A DNA stretch of 64,000 bases from Porphyrobacter sp. ULC335 (GCF_025917005.1 NZ_CP078091.1:248001-312000); one strand, 5' to 3'; shown: positions 1-8,829, counted from the first letter of the stretch. Made by a program: numbers and translations. Notes: generated by a model from the sequence alone, not told the origin.

Positions 1-524
1 TCGAAAACGTCCTGGATAACACAGGTGCCGCCATCCTGTTGGCATTGCTGGAGGACGAGCGCTTCCGCTTCTTCCCGGCTTTGGCCGCCTGCAGTCGTGT
101 AATGAAGTTTGTCGGTTCGCTTTCCAATCGCCAGCCACTGGTTTGAGATCACCCGGTTGGCCTGGCAGGACACGCCGCGGCTATCGCACTCGATCTCCAT
201 TTGGACCTGCGCAGATGTTGGTGAAATATATCCGCGCGCGACGATATAGCCATAATCACCGTCGCTCTTTGCATACCATGCAATCGAGCCATAGTTGCTG
301 TTGCTGCGGATCTCTCCCGGACCCCAGTTCGACGGACGTGCGAGGATGTCAGCCACTGTCGCAGCCCGCCCTTCTTCCTGTGGCTTGATGACATGCTCAT
401 AGACCTCAGCGTCGGTCATCTGGGCGCTGGCCGGGGCAAGTGACCCTGCTGCGATCGAGAGGACACCCGCTACCCGTGCCAAAGTCCGGCGCGACAACAT
501 TTGGTTGGCTATCAGTTCGGGCAT
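1..524 (-). CDS. Secreted protein with DUF4189-like C-terminal part (3' end outside the window)
   Basis: An open frame runs from an ATG at 524 to the left edge without a stop (about 174 codons). A GGAG lies six bases before the ATG, which supports this start; a second in-frame ATG is at 500. The N-terminus (LSRRTLARVAGVLSIAAG, then APASA) looks like a signal peptide with a twin-arginine-like start, so the product is probably exported. The part near the edge (YTTAGGQSREEAEALVLQQC, then GGTCVIQDVF) resembles DUF4189, a small periplasmic domain with spaced cysteines and a conserved REEAE-like helix. Two further cysteines (ECDSRGVSC) could form a disulfide. The function is unknown, and the family call rests on pattern only. 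Confidence 0.6.
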   Translation of the reverse strand, partial: MPELIANQMLSRRTLARVAGVLSIAAGSLAPASAQMTDAEVYEHVIKPQEEGRAATVADILARPSNWGPGEIRSNSNYGSIAWYAKSDGDYGYIVARGYISPTSAQVQMEIECDSRGVSCQANRVISNQWLAIGKRTDKLHYTTAGGQSREEAEALVLQQCQQDGGTCVIQDVF

Positions 525-670
525 CGGAAACTCCGTACATGGCGATGAAGGGGCAAGCGATTTCAATGCCATGCAGAACGACGGCGATGCCTCTTGTTGT
601 CAATATGCCACCACGAACCGGTACGCATTATGCGCATTCCGGCAATTCAGGGGAAACGGCACATAACGCC

Positions 671-716
671 GTGAACCCCGCGACAGCGGGACCACGGGTC
701 AAGCCCGGAAGGACGG
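671..716. repeat. Degenerate REP-like intergenic palindrome
   Basis: CCCGC-GACA-GCGGG forms a perfect small hairpin at 677-690. It is followed by GGGTCAAGCCCGG, a second imperfect palindrome. This pair resembles the extragenic palindromic repeats common between sphingomonad genes. It lies between two minus-strand genes, and the rest of 525-806 shows nothing else. Confidence 0.35.
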
Positions 717-806
717 AATAACTGCCCCTCAGCTTTGGGACTCAGGATGACCGATCTGACGTGAATGGTGGTCGGGGAAATTCGGAATGGCGGCTTCCGG
801 ATTGAA

Positions 807-1913
807 CTATCTCGCCAGCAATTCTGCCGCATCCACTACCTGCACGTCGGCCATCATGCCAAGATAGGCGTCAAACCATGGCTTGTGTGCCGAGCCTACA
901 ATTACCAGAACACGCCCGCCGGGGTGGCGGGCAGCAACTTCACGGATGTTTGCGACCATGCGAAGATTGCGCACCTCCCACAGCGCCACACGGCGGCGGC
1001 CAACCTGATCGGGGCTGGGGCGGTTCAGCATGTTGAGCCACTGCCCGTCGGCATCGATCCGGCCTGCGGCCCCGCTGTTGAGCATGCGATATGTCGCCAA
1101 GGTTTCGTTAGGTGTCGTGAGCTTGCCGGATGCCTCGACCAAAGCCTTGAAGCGCGGTTCGACCAGCAGATCAGTAAGCCACGGCTCGGCCATGAAGGCC
1201 TCCATCGGCTTGGCCATTGCCGGGTCCGACTCGTCACTTTGATCGTCGGTGGGGTTCACACGATCCAGGCCCAGGCGCACGGCCAAACGGGCGGCAATCA
1301 GATGATTTTCATTGCGGCGGGCAGCGAAGGCATCAAGCTCACGCGCCAGAAGCGGTGAAATGCTTGCATCCGCAATGCGATCTGCCGGTGCCAGTCGCCA
1401 CCATTGCACCAGCGCCGAGTTCGGGTCCCCAGCGGCAACGAACAACGCTGCAAGTCGCCGCCGCTGTTCGGGCGTGGGCGCGGCCGGCCAGGTAGCCAAG
1501 GTGCGGCGCATTTCGGCTTCGGCCTGGGGCATGTCCATCGCCAAGGTCGAGCGCGATATACCGGCCAGCGCCATAGCCCTGGCACCATAGGTTGTTGCCA
1601 CGTCCGGGTAGGCTTCCCGATATGCCCACATTGCGTGGATGCCGACCCCGGTTAGCGCCTCGATCGCGATCGCATCGGGCTTGAAGCCAGCCAAGCGATC
1701 AAGCAGCGGTTCCAGCACCGCCGGGTCCCAGCCATCGGGTGTGCCGCTGAGGTGCGGTGTGCCCAGAACCAAGATTTGCGTTGCTTCGCCAATATGGACT
1801 TGCTGGTACGTGCGCGGATCGAAAGAAGCCACTGGGTCCTGCGCCGCAGCCATTGGCGCTGCAACCAAACTTGCGAGCAGAGCCATCAAGGCTGAAATCG
1901 AATATCCTGACAT
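807..1913 (-). CDS. Exported DUF5694-like protein (TraB/ChaN-like fold suspected)
   Basis: This is a 368-residue protein with a clear signal peptide ending near AAPMAAAQ. After it comes ILVLGTPHLSG, the opening motif I associate with DUF5694, and the chain ends with VLVIVGSAHKPWF. The pairing of an N-terminal GTPHL with a C-terminal GSAH recalls the TraB/Tiki/ChaN group, in which such histidines sit in a metal or active site; that comparison is an inference. The middle is helical, with several Glu- and Arg-rich stretches. The gene stands alone, with no partner nearby. The ATG at 1913 follows a GGTGAGG stretch. Its biochemical role is unknown. Confidence 0.65.
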   Translation of the reverse strand: MSGYSISALMALLASLVAAPMAAAQDPVASFDPRTYQQVHIGEATQILVLGTPHLSGTPDGWDPAVLEPLLDRLAGFKPDAIAIEALTGVGIHAMWAYREAYPDVATTYGARAMALAGISRSTLAMDMPQAEAEMRRTLATWPAAPTPEQRRRLAALFVAAGDPNSALVQWWRLAPADRIADASISPLLARELDAFAARRNENHLIAARLAVRLGLDRVNPTDDQSDESDPAMAKPMEAFMAEPWLTDLLVEPRFKALVEASGKLTTPNETLATYRMLNSGAAGRIDADGQWLNMLNRPSPDQVGRRRVALWEVRNLRMVANIREVAARHPGGRVLVIVGSAHKPWFDAYLGMMADVQVVDAAELLAR

Positions 1914-2154
1914 CTCGCCTCACCCTTCCCGCGGTAGGAATGACAAGATCTACGATTACAACTGTCATCACTATCCGGTCAACGGCACCGTTGACACTAG
2001 TTCATCCAGTGCCAATGGTTTGCCGAGGCATCTGATGATGACTGATGCGATAGCTTGTGCCGGACCGCATTTGGCTTCCCGGAAGATTCCGGCTGGGAGT
2101 CGATAGCCGAACGGCAGTTAGCGGCTCGAAACGCGCGAAAGCTGTCCTTCGCCC

Positions 2155-3171
2155 TCACGCGATCCGGTGTTCACCCCTGATCCAGCGTACTGTCCCGCTC
2201 GATGCCCGCATCACCACGCTTTCGGTGGTCAGGATCACTTCGCCCGTGGGCTTGCGGCGGCGCTTTACGCCGCGCAGCAGCGAACCGTCGGTGACGCCCG
2301 TGGCCGCAAAGATGCAGTCGCCCTTGGCGAGGTCTTCCAGCTTGTAGATGCGGTTCAGGTCCTCGATGCCCCACTTGCGGGCGCGGGCCTTTTCGTCGTC
2401 GTTGCGGAACACCAGACGGCCGTTGAACTGCCCGCCGACGCAGCGCAGCGCCGCGGCCGCGAGCACGCCTTCCGGTGCGCCGCCCTGGCCCATATACATG
2501 TCGATGGTGGTTTCCTCGTCGGTCACCGCGATCACGCCGGCGACGTCGCCGTCACCGATCAGCACCACGCCGCAGCCCAGTGCGCGCAGCTCTGCAATCA
2601 GTTCGGCATGGCGCGGACGATCAAGTACGCAGACATTGATCTCTGACGGCTTCACGCCCTTGGCATTGGCGACCGCGCAGACATTCTCGGTCGCGCTCTT
2701 GGCAAGGTCGATGATGCCTTCGGGGTAGCCCGGGCCGACCGCCAGCTTGTCCATATAAACGTCAGGCGCATTGAGCAGGCAGCCTTCTTCCGCCGCCGCC
2801 AGCACGGCGAGCGCATTGGGCCCGGCCTTGGCGGTGATGGTGGTGCCTTCCAGCGGATCGAGCGCGATGTCGATCTTGGGCCCTTTGCCCATGCCGACCT
2901 TTTCGCCGATGAACAGCATCGGGGCTTCGTCACGCTCGCCCTCGCCGATTACCACGGTGCCGTCCATGTAGAGGTTGTCGAAGGCCCGGCGCATGGCTTC
3001 CACGGCCGCCGCGTCCGCCGCCTTCTCGTCGCCGCGCCCGATCAGCTGCGCCGCAGCCACCGCCGCCGCCTCGGTGACGCGCACCATTTCGAGCACGAGC
3101 ACGCGCTGGATGGCGTTTTCGTCAATGCCTTGTGCGCTCGTGGCGAGCTGGGTATCGGTCGAGGAGTTCAT
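2155..3171 (-). CDS. glpX: Class II fructose-1,6-bisphosphatase
   Basis: GlpX hydrolyses fructose-1,6-bisphosphate to fructose-6-phosphate in gluconeogenesis, with a divalent metal, in the cytoplasm. The sequence has the family landmarks: IGEGERDEAPML, then the metal-binding ALDPLEGTT, then CVLDRPRH and GDGDVAGVI. The ATG at 3171 (MNSSTDTQ) is chosen because the open frame upstream only offers a TTG with no family similarity. The length of 338 residues is normal for the family. In many sphingomonads glpX lies next to hom; here two small secreted-protein genes on the opposite strand separate them. The start faces the divergent gene at 3228/3249, so the two share a promoter region of less than 80 bp. 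Confidence 0.95.
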   Translation of the reverse strand: MNSSTDTQLATSAQGIDENAIQRVLVLEMVRVTEAAAVAAAQLIGRGDEKAADAAAVEAMRRAFDNLYMDGTVVIGEGERDEAPMLFIGEKVGMGKGPKIDIALDPLEGTTITAKAGPNALAVLAAAEEGCLLNAPDVYMDKLAVGPGYPEGIIDLAKSATENVCAVANAKGVKPSEINVCVLDRPRHAELIAELRALGCGVVLIGDGDVAGVIAVTDEETTIDMYMGQGGAPEGVLAAAALRCVGGQFNGRLVFRNDDEKARARKWGIEDLNRIYKLEDLAKGDCIFAATGVTDGSLLRGVKRRRKPTGEVILTTESVVMRASSGTVRWIRGEHRIA

Positions 3172-3248
3172 GTGAAATTCAGCCCTCTGTTGGTCTGGTG
3201 GCCGCAAGGGTTGCAGCCACCTTTGGAATGCCCCCGGCGCTTAAGCGG

Positions 3249-3908
3249 ATGGAGACGGGTTTGTCGAGCAATGCCACGCCTGCCCTGCCCTGTTTTCGTC
3301 ACGCCCTGTCTGCGTTGACGCTGGGTTTGGCGCCTGTCTGTTTTGCGCCTCTGGCCGCACAGGATGACACCGCAGCGACAGCATCGCCTTCGCCCGCTGC
3401 CGATCCTGCCGCTACGCCTGCCCCGGCACCGGTCACCGCGCCGCCGCAGCGGATCAATGTGCTGGTCACCGTGCCGCGCGGCGAGGTCAATCAGGCGCAG
3501 CTTCAGGAATGCCGCGATGATTCCGATGCAGGCACGATCAGCGGCGAGATCGTGGTGTGCCGCGAGGTGGGGAGCGATGGCACCGGGCTGACCGGCAGCC
3601 GTGCCGAAAGCCAGAAGCGCTATGCCGAGGAAACCGCGCTGAAGGGCGCCCCGCGCGCGCCGGAGATGTTTGGCATTCCCGATAACGGCAAGGGCATCGG
3701 CTTTGGCGGGGTGCCGCCGCCAGCCCTGATGATCGATGTCGCCGCTCTGCCCAAGGCGCCCTCGGGCTCAGATGCGGACCGCATTGCGCAGGGTCTGCCG
3801 CCGCTGGGTCAGGACGGCGAATTGTCCGAGGAACAGGAAAAGGCCCGGCGCGAGGCAGCAGGGATCAAGACCACCGTGCCGCCGCGCCCGAAGAAGAAGG
3901 GCGGGTAG
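3249..3908 (+). CDS. Secreted hypothetical protein, first of a tandem paralogous pair
   Basis: I do not recognise a characterised family. The product is about 220 residues, with a signal peptide (LSALTLGLAPVCFAPLAAQ) followed by a Pro/Ala-rich linker and a compact domain. Its landmarks are LQECRDD, GEIVVCREVG, PPALMIDVAALPKAPSGSDA and RIAQGLPPL. The two cysteines in ECRDD...VVCRE recur in the next gene, so they are probably a conserved disulfide or metal pair. The C-terminus is lysine-rich (PPRPKKKGG). The start could be 3228 or 3249; both leave the signal peptide intact and neither has a strong ribosome-binding site. Only 11 bases separate its stop from the next start, so the pair is probably one operon. 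Confidence 0.7.
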   Translation: METGLSSNATPALPCFRHALSALTLGLAPVCFAPLAAQDDTAATASPSPAADPAATPAPAPVTAPPQRINVLVTVPRGEVNQAQLQECRDDSDAGTISGEIVVCREVGSDGTGLTGSRAESQKRYAEETALKGAPRAPEMFGIPDNGKGIGFGGVPPPALMIDVAALPKAPSGSDADRIAQGLPPLGQDGELSEEQEKARREAAGIKTTVPPRPKKKGG

Positions 3909-3919
3909 AGAACCGCGCG

Positions 3920-4564
3920 GTGATCGCCAATCTTCTCGCGGCCGCACTGCTGCTGGCGTCAGGTGCACAGCCGATGCCGTCAGCCTCGCGCCTGCCGCCC
4001 CGCCTTCCGCCTGCCACCACTGAACAGCCTGCACCCCAACGTGTGCCGATCGACCTCGGCCCCGATGCACCGGGCAGCGAACCGCCCCAGCAGATCGACA
4101 TTCTCGCCGCCCCGCAAACCTCCGAAGCGGCCAATGCGGCCGAGCTCAAGGAGTGTGCCGACCAGACCGAACGCGGGGTGGTGCAGGGCGAGATCGTGGT
4201 GTGCCGCGAGCTTCCGGCTGATACCTCGCAGCTCTACAGCGGCAGCCGCGAGGCGTGGCTGAAGGACTATGCCGAGCGGACGCAGAACGCAGGCACGCTG
4301 CCGCCGCCCGATGTTGCCGGGGCGGGCATCTTCCGCGGCCCACCCACAGTGAGCGGGTTGTGCTTCATCCCGCCCTGCCCCAAGGACCCTGCGCTGATCG
4401 TCGATGTCGAAGCTATCCCGCCGCCGCCCGAGGGTTCGGACGCCGAGCGGGTGGCACAAGGCCTGCCGCCGATCGAGACAGACGATGCGCCGCTTTCGGA
4501 CGAGGACCGCCGGCGGGTCGAAGCGGAGCTGGGCTTGCCTGAAAAGCCTGTGCCAGAGGAATAG
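3920..4564 (+). CDS. Secreted hypothetical protein, second of the tandem paralogous pair
   Basis: A 214-residue product starts at GTG 3920, with a short signal peptide (IANLLAAALLLASGAQP). It shares with the preceding gene the spaced motifs LKEC, GEIVVCRE, ALIVDVEAIPPPPEGSDA and RVAQGLPPIE, in the same order. The two genes therefore look like an old duplication. An extra cysteine segment (GLCFIPPCPKD) is absent from the first copy. The chain ends in an acidic tail (SDEDRRRVEAELGLPEKP). The function is unknown. The stop is 3 bases from the stop of hom, which converges on it. Confidence 0.7.
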   Translation: MIANLLAAALLLASGAQPMPSASRLPPRLPPATTEQPAPQRVPIDLGPDAPGSEPPQQIDILAAPQTSEAANAAELKECADQTERGVVQGEIVVCRELPADTSQLYSGSREAWLKDYAERTQNAGTLPPPDVAGAGIFRGPPTVSGLCFIPPCPKDPALIVDVEAIPPPPEGSDAERVAQGLPPIETDDAPLSDEDRRRVEAELGLPEKPVPEE

Positions 4565-4567
4565 CGC

Positions 4568-5917
4568 TTAAAGCGGCAGGATCGGCAGCACCAGCGGCTC
4601 GCCCGAGAGGCTGTCCGATCCTTCGAGCAGCGCCAGCGCCTTGGCCACGCAGCGCTCTGGCCCTTCATGCGTCACCATCGCCACCATCACCTCGCCCCCG
4701 CTTTGCGAGCGGCCCTGCTGGATGAGGCTCTCGATCGAGACGTCCCCGTCACGCAAAGCGGCGGTGAGTTCGGCGAGCACGCCGGGACGGTCCTTGACCA
4801 TGAAGCGGATATAGGTGCGCTCGGTACGGTGGCCGGGTTCGGCGGGAGGCAGCGCGGCAAGCTGGCTGCTCGGGATCGAGAAGGGCGCGCCCACTTCATC
4901 GCGCGCAATGTCGATCAGGTCGGCAGCGACCGCGCTCGCCGTTGGCCCGTCGCCCGCGCCGGGACCCTGAAACAGCAGGCGGCCGGAGAAATTGCCCTCG
5001 GCCACGACCGCATTGGTCGGGCCGTCGACGGCGCTGAGCGGGTGGCCCTTGGCGACAAGGCAGGGGCGCACGCGCTGGAGCAGGCGCTGGCCCTGCGGTG
5101 TCTCCTCGACATCGGCCTCGCCGATCAGGCGGATCACAAAGCCCAGCGCATCGGCCTGCGCGATGTCGGCAGCGCGCACCTGGGTGATGCCGCTGACCCG
5201 CACGCCCGCGAAATCGACCCGCGTGCCAAAGCCGATGGCGGCAAGGATCGCCAGCTTGTGCGCCGCGTCCACACCCTCGATATCGAAGGCGGGATCAGCC
5301 TCGGCAAAGCCCAGCCTTTGCGCCTCGGCCAGCACGTCGGCGAAATCGGCGCCGGTCGCCTCCATCTCGGACAGGATGTAATTGCAGGTGCCGTTGAGGA
5401 TGCCGTAAACCTTGGTGAGCGCGTTGGCCGAGGTGCCTTCGCGCAGACCCTTGATAACCGGGATGCCGCCGCCCACCGCCGCTTCGAATTTCAATGCCGC
5501 GCCCGCAGCCTCGGCCAGTTCGGCCAATTCCAGCCCGTGATGCGCGATCATCGCCTTGTTGGCGGTGACGAGGCCCTTGCCCGCACCAAAAGCTGCACGC
5601 GACAGCGCCAGCGCCGGGCCGTCCGATCCGCCGACCAGTTCCACCACCACATCCACATCATCGCGGCGGGCGAGCGCGGTCATGTCGTCTTCCCACGCGA
5701 AGCGGGCAATATCGACGCCGCGATCCTTGCCGCGGTCGCGCGCGCTCACGGCGACCACCTCGATGGCGCGACCGGCGCGCGCCGCGATCAGCTTGGCATT
5801 GGTGTCGAGCAGCCGGATCACGCCCACGCCAACGGTGCCGAGCCCGGCGATGGCAATACGTAGGGGGGCAATGGTCAAGGGTTGCGGTGTGGCGGTATCA
5901 GTCAAGCGGCCCTCCAT
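4568..5917 (-). CDS. hom: Homoserine dehydrogenase
   Basis: It reduces aspartate semialdehyde to homoserine with NAD(P)H, the branch point to threonine, methionine and isoleucine. The 449 residues hold a Rossmann N-terminus (IAGLGTVGVGVIRLL), the catalytic-domain motifs KFEAAVGGGIPVIKGL, GILNGTCNYIL and FDIEGVDAAHKLAIL, and a C-terminal ACT domain (RFMVKDRPGVLAELTAAL), the usual site for threonine feedback. It is monofunctional, since no aspartokinase domain is fused. The ATG at 5917 fits the family with a short N-terminal extension (MEGRLTDTATPQP). It ends tail to tail with the secreted-protein pair. Confidence 0.95.
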   Translation of the reverse strand: MEGRLTDTATPQPLTIAPLRIAIAGLGTVGVGVIRLLDTNAKLIAARAGRAIEVVAVSARDRGKDRGVDIARFAWEDDMTALARRDDVDVVVELVGGSDGPALALSRAAFGAGKGLVTANKAMIAHHGLELAELAEAAGAALKFEAAVGGGIPVIKGLREGTSANALTKVYGILNGTCNYILSEMEATGADFADVLAEAQRLGFAEADPAFDIEGVDAAHKLAILAAIGFGTRVDFAGVRVSGITQVRAADIAQADALGFVIRLIGEADVEETPQGQRLLQRVRPCLVAKGHPLSAVDGPTNAVVAEGNFSGRLLFQGPGAGDGPTASAVAADLIDIARDEVGAPFSIPSSQLAALPPAEPGHRTERTYIRFMVKDRPGVLAELTAALRDGDVSIESLIQQGRSQSGGEVMVAMVTHEGPERCVAKALALLEGSDSLSGEPLVLPILPL

Positions 5918-5977
5918 CGGTGACGGGACCCGGCGCTTAACCGTGCAAGCCGCGCGGTCAAGCGCGGATGCGCGACA

Positions 5978-6845
5978 TCAGCCCGTGGTGATCCGCCGCG
6001 CGCACGGCCCCAGCGCCTCGCGCACATAGGCATAGTCCCCCGCCGCCAGCCGCCGCTCGGCCGGATCGCGGGCGAGGTTGGCATTGCTGGGCAACTGCGC
6101 GGGAAGCGAACAGGCGAGGCGATACCAGCGCAGCGTTTCGGGCGCGGGCGGGCGCGCCGCCGAATCGATGATCTCGCCCCAGGACACGCCCCATTGCGGC
6201 CGCTGGCCCGGGCGGCGCAGCACGGTTATCGAGACCGGCGAGCGATTTTCGGTGGCCAGAAAGATCTGCGTCTCTGATTCGCCGGTCAAGGTGCCCTGCA
6301 CCGCCAGCGCATCGCTGATCCCGGTGATGCGCGGGGGGGGCGCCCTCGCCACTGTAAAGCTCGGTCAGGATCGGGCGCAGCCGCGCTTCGAGTGCCGGCG
6401 TGTAAGCCAGCTGCGCTCCCGGTGCGACCAGCTGCACCTCACCCGCGCGGCCCGCCACAGGCTTCGCAAACAGCAGAAACTCCCGCTTTTTCAGCTTGGG
6501 CACCTTCCCCTTGGGGTCTAGCGGCACGTCCACCAGATAGGCCAGCGTCCCGCCGACGCTGCTCCGCCCGGCGATCAGCGCGGTGGTCTGCGCCTGGATA
6601 TACAGCCGCGCGAATCCCGGCGCGACACCGGGCGCGCGGTCGGGCTTGAGAGCGGTTTGTTGGCGAATCTGCACCTTCAGAACCAGTGCCGCCGCGTCAG
6701 AAAGTGTCGCGAGATCGGCATAGGTCGGCACAGATGATGCGTCTTGCACAGCTGCGACTTGTGTCTGTGCCTGCGCCGCAGCAACCCCCAGCGGGAGCCC
6801 GCAAAGCGCCACCAGCGCCACCTTCAGAGTCTTGAAAAACGGCAT
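5978..6845 (-). pseudogene. Secreted hypothetical protein, reading frame broken at a C8 tract
   Basis: The first part starts at ATG 6845 after AAAGGTGA and has a signal peptide (VALVALCGLPLGVAAAQAQ), followed by VPTYADLATLSDAAALVLKV and a beta-rich stretch ending at ILTELYSGEGAPP. At 6333-6340 (eight Gs on the plus strand, eight Cs in the mRNA sense) this frame switches to low-complexity Arg/Gly/Ala sequence and ends at 5958. The neighbouring frame carries the natural continuation, RITGISDALAVQGTLTGESE through CSLPAQLP to ALGPCARRITTG, ending at 5978. Removing one C restores a single protein of about 288 residues. It may be a sequencing error, a real mutation or slippage. I know no family for it. 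Confidence 0.6.
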
Positions 6846-7237
6846 TAATTCACCTTTAACTTATGGCCTGACCGGCGCCCTGGCGAGCGGCTTTGCCAGC
6901 GCACTTTAGCAGGGGCTATTGCACATGGCTCGCAGTGAATCCGCCCTGAACCGCAAAAGCGTTTGATCGGCTTGGGGTTGCCGGTTAAAGCCCGAGTGAT
7001 TGATCGCGCGGGATTGGGGACATTGCCGCGGGAACAATTCAGGTTGCGTTCTGGTCATCCATGAGCAGAGCGTGCCAGCCGGGAAAAATTCGGGCGCAGC
7101 GCCAGCCGCACGCCCGCGTTTTCATTCCCGGCGTGGGAGGACCGAAATTACCGGGATCCGCTCGCCGGCCGCTATGGCCGAGGGGTGGGGAGTGTGCCGA
7201 TCGTATGATCGGCTAGTATTTGGAGAGAAAGCGCTGG
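6846..7237. other. Intergenic region upstream of tonB
   Basis: These 392 bases lie between the divergent secreted-protein gene and tonB and must hold promoters for both. I see no RNA gene, no long palindrome and no convincing Fur-type operator by eye. The last bases hold the tonB ribosome-binding site, GGAGAG at 7222-7227. Confidence 0.4.
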
Positions 7238-7921
7238 ATGTCCTACGCTAGCCAACAACAAGGTTTGACCGGGCCCAAGCTTGTGTCGCTGATTATCGCG
7301 CTGTCGATCGTCGGCCTCGTGGGTACGGGTATGGTCCTGTTCCTTGCCGTCGACGCCGTGAAGGAAATGGTCGAACGTGTGACGACCGTTAACGTAGAGG
7401 AAGAGCCGCCGCCACCCGAGGAAGAGCCGCCGCCGCCGCCGGAAGATATGCCGGAGCCGACATCGCCGCCGCCGCCGGTTACTCCGCCGCAACAGCTCAA
7501 CATCGCGCCCAATCCGCCGCCGGTGGAGACGCGTCAGGACATTCCGCCGCCGACCCGTACGGACACGCGGCCGACCACGAGCCCGACCGCACCTCCGGGT
7601 CCGCCGACCCCTCCGCGGGTGTCGAAGGCACGCGGCGTGCAGCCCAAGAACCAGCGTAGCTGGGCTGCCCGCATTCAGGAAAATTACCCGCGTCGTGCAG
7701 CGCAGGAAGAAATCGAAGGTACCGTGGGCGTTCGCGTCACCGTTACGGCTGATGGTCGTGCAACAGGTTGCTCGGTCACGGGTTCGAGCGGATCGGACAT
7801 CCTTGATGGTGCCGCCTGCAAGGATCTCGAACGCTACGGCCGGTTCGACCCCGCATTGGATGCGGACGGCAATCCGATCAGCGCGAGCTGGTCAACCCGC
7901 ATTACCTACAAGCTGAACTGA
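7238..7921 (+). CDS. tonB: Energy transducer TonB
   Basis: TonB spans the periplasm and passes proton-motive force from ExbB/ExbD to TonB-dependent outer-membrane receptors. The 227 residues show one N-terminal transmembrane helix (LVSLIIALSIVGLVGTGMVL), a Glu/Pro-rich spacer (VEEEPPPPEEEPPPPPEDMP), a further Pro/Thr-rich linker, and a C-terminal TonB_C fold (NYPRRAAQEEIEGTVGVRVT, then YGRFDPALDADGNPI). The ATG at 7238 is preferred over a TTG at 7220 because GGAGAG lies ten bases before it. It is the first gene of tonB-exbB-exbD-exbD. The hairpin at 7932-7968 follows it. Two cysteines in the C-terminal domain (GCSV and ACKDL) are of note. Confidence 0.93.
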   Translation: MSYASQQQGLTGPKLVSLIIALSIVGLVGTGMVLFLAVDAVKEMVERVTTVNVEEEPPPPEEEPPPPPEDMPEPTSPPPPVTPPQQLNIAPNPPPVETRQDIPPPTRTDTRPTTSPTAPPGPPTPPRVSKARGVQPKNQRSWAARIQENYPRRAAQEEIEGTVGVRVTVTADGRATGCSVTGSSGSDILDGAACKDLERYGRFDPALDADGNPISASWSTRITYKLN

Positions 7922-7931
7922 CGGATCAATC

Positions 7932-7968
7932 GGGCTGGCGGCTCAAGGGACTTCTGGCCCGCCGGCCC
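7932..7968 (+). other. Intercistronic hairpin between tonB and exbB
   Basis: GGGCTGGCGG (7932-7941) can pair with CCGCCGGCCC (7959-7968), a 10-bp stem with one G-U pair and a 17-base loop, followed by TTATGACAATTC. There is no real T-run. It could be a weak terminator, an RNA-processing site or an mRNA stabiliser. Confidence 0.45.
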
Positions 7969-7999
7969 TTATGACAATTCTTTCAAAAGGACTTTCGCA

Positions 8000-8779
8000 A
8001 TGAACCTTTACCTTCTCGCTGCCGCCGCTGGTGAAGCCGCGCCCGAAAACAAGTTCGGCTTCGTCGAAGCCATGAAGGAAGGCGGCCCGGTTGCCTGGTC
8101 GATCCTCGCCATCATGATCATCATGTCTGTCGGTTCGTTCTACATCATGTTCACCAAGATGTTCGAACAGAACAAGGTGATGAAGCAGTACAAGAACGTG
8201 CAGACCCAGTTCTGGCGCACGTCGAGCCTCAAGGAAGGCGCGACCAAGCTGGACAAGGACAGCCCGTGGCGCCAGCTGGCCGACGACGCCGTGAAGGCGC
8301 AGGAAGACCACGGCAAGATGACCGACAGCCTCGAATCGCATGATTACATGCATGGTTCGCTGCAGCGTTCGGAAGATTCGATCAACGCCGTACTCTCGGG
8401 CGGTCTGTCGTTCCTCGCCACCGTCGGCGCGACCGCGCCGTTCGTCGGTCTGCTCGGCACCGTGATCGGGATCTACCGCGCGCTGATCAACATCGGCATC
8501 GCCGGTAACGCCTCGATCGACAAGGTCGCCGGCCCGGTCGGTGAAGCGCTGATCATGACCGCCATCGGTCTGCTCGTCGCTGTGCCTGCGGTGTTCGCGT
8601 TCAACTGGCTGCAGTCGCGCAACCGCAAGATCGGCGCCATGCTCAGCACCTTCTCGACCGACCTGCTCGCCTACATGAACTCGAACGGTGCGGTGAAGCC
8701 GGCGGTTCAGGGTGCAGCCCCGGCCGCCAAGCCGGCTGCAAAGCCCGCCGCCAGCCCGACCACGATCACCAAGTCCTGA
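8000..8779 (+). CDS. exbB: ExbB proton-channel subunit (MotA/TolQ/ExbB family)
   Basis: ExbB forms the inner-membrane pentamer that, with ExbD, energises TonB. The 259 residues show three membrane segments: near the N-terminus (VAWSILAIMIIMSVGSFYIM), and the family pair GGLSFLATVGATAPFVGLLG plus GEALIMTAIGLLVAVPAVFA. TVIGIYRALI follows the second helix as expected. The C-terminus ends in an Ala/Pro/Lys-rich tail (AAKPAAKPAASPT). AAAGGA precedes the ATG at 8000. A strong hairpin separates it from exbD. Confidence 0.95.
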   Translation: MNLYLLAAAAGEAAPENKFGFVEAMKEGGPVAWSILAIMIIMSVGSFYIMFTKMFEQNKVMKQYKNVQTQFWRTSSLKEGATKLDKDSPWRQLADDAVKAQEDHGKMTDSLESHDYMHGSLQRSEDSINAVLSGGLSFLATVGATAPFVGLLGTVIGIYRALINIGIAGNASIDKVAGPVGEALIMTAIGLLVAVPAVFAFNWLQSRNRKIGAMLSTFSTDLLAYMNSNGAVKPAVQGAAPAAKPAAKPAASPTTITKS

Positions 8780-8795
8780 TCGTCATTGCCGCAAG

Positions 8796-8829
8796 CCGGC
8801 GGGATCGACCTTCGGGTCGCTCCCGCCGC
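8796..8829 (+). other. Very stable TTCG-loop hairpin between exbB and exbD
   Basis: CCGGCGGGATCGACC (8796-8810) and GGTCGCTCCCGCCG (from 8815) pair with one internal mismatch around the tetraloop TTCG. UUCG-closed stems of this length are very stable in RNA. No T-run follows, so full termination is unlikely. The position between exbB and exbD suggests partial attenuation or 3'-end protection, which would give more ExbB than ExbD; that role is an inference. Confidence 0.55.

Noticed and set aside
4667..5863. A 398-codon plus-strand frame opposite hom
   Set aside because: A shadow of the homoserine dehydrogenase gene, rich in Arg, Ala, Gly and His as expected for antisense of high-GC genes.
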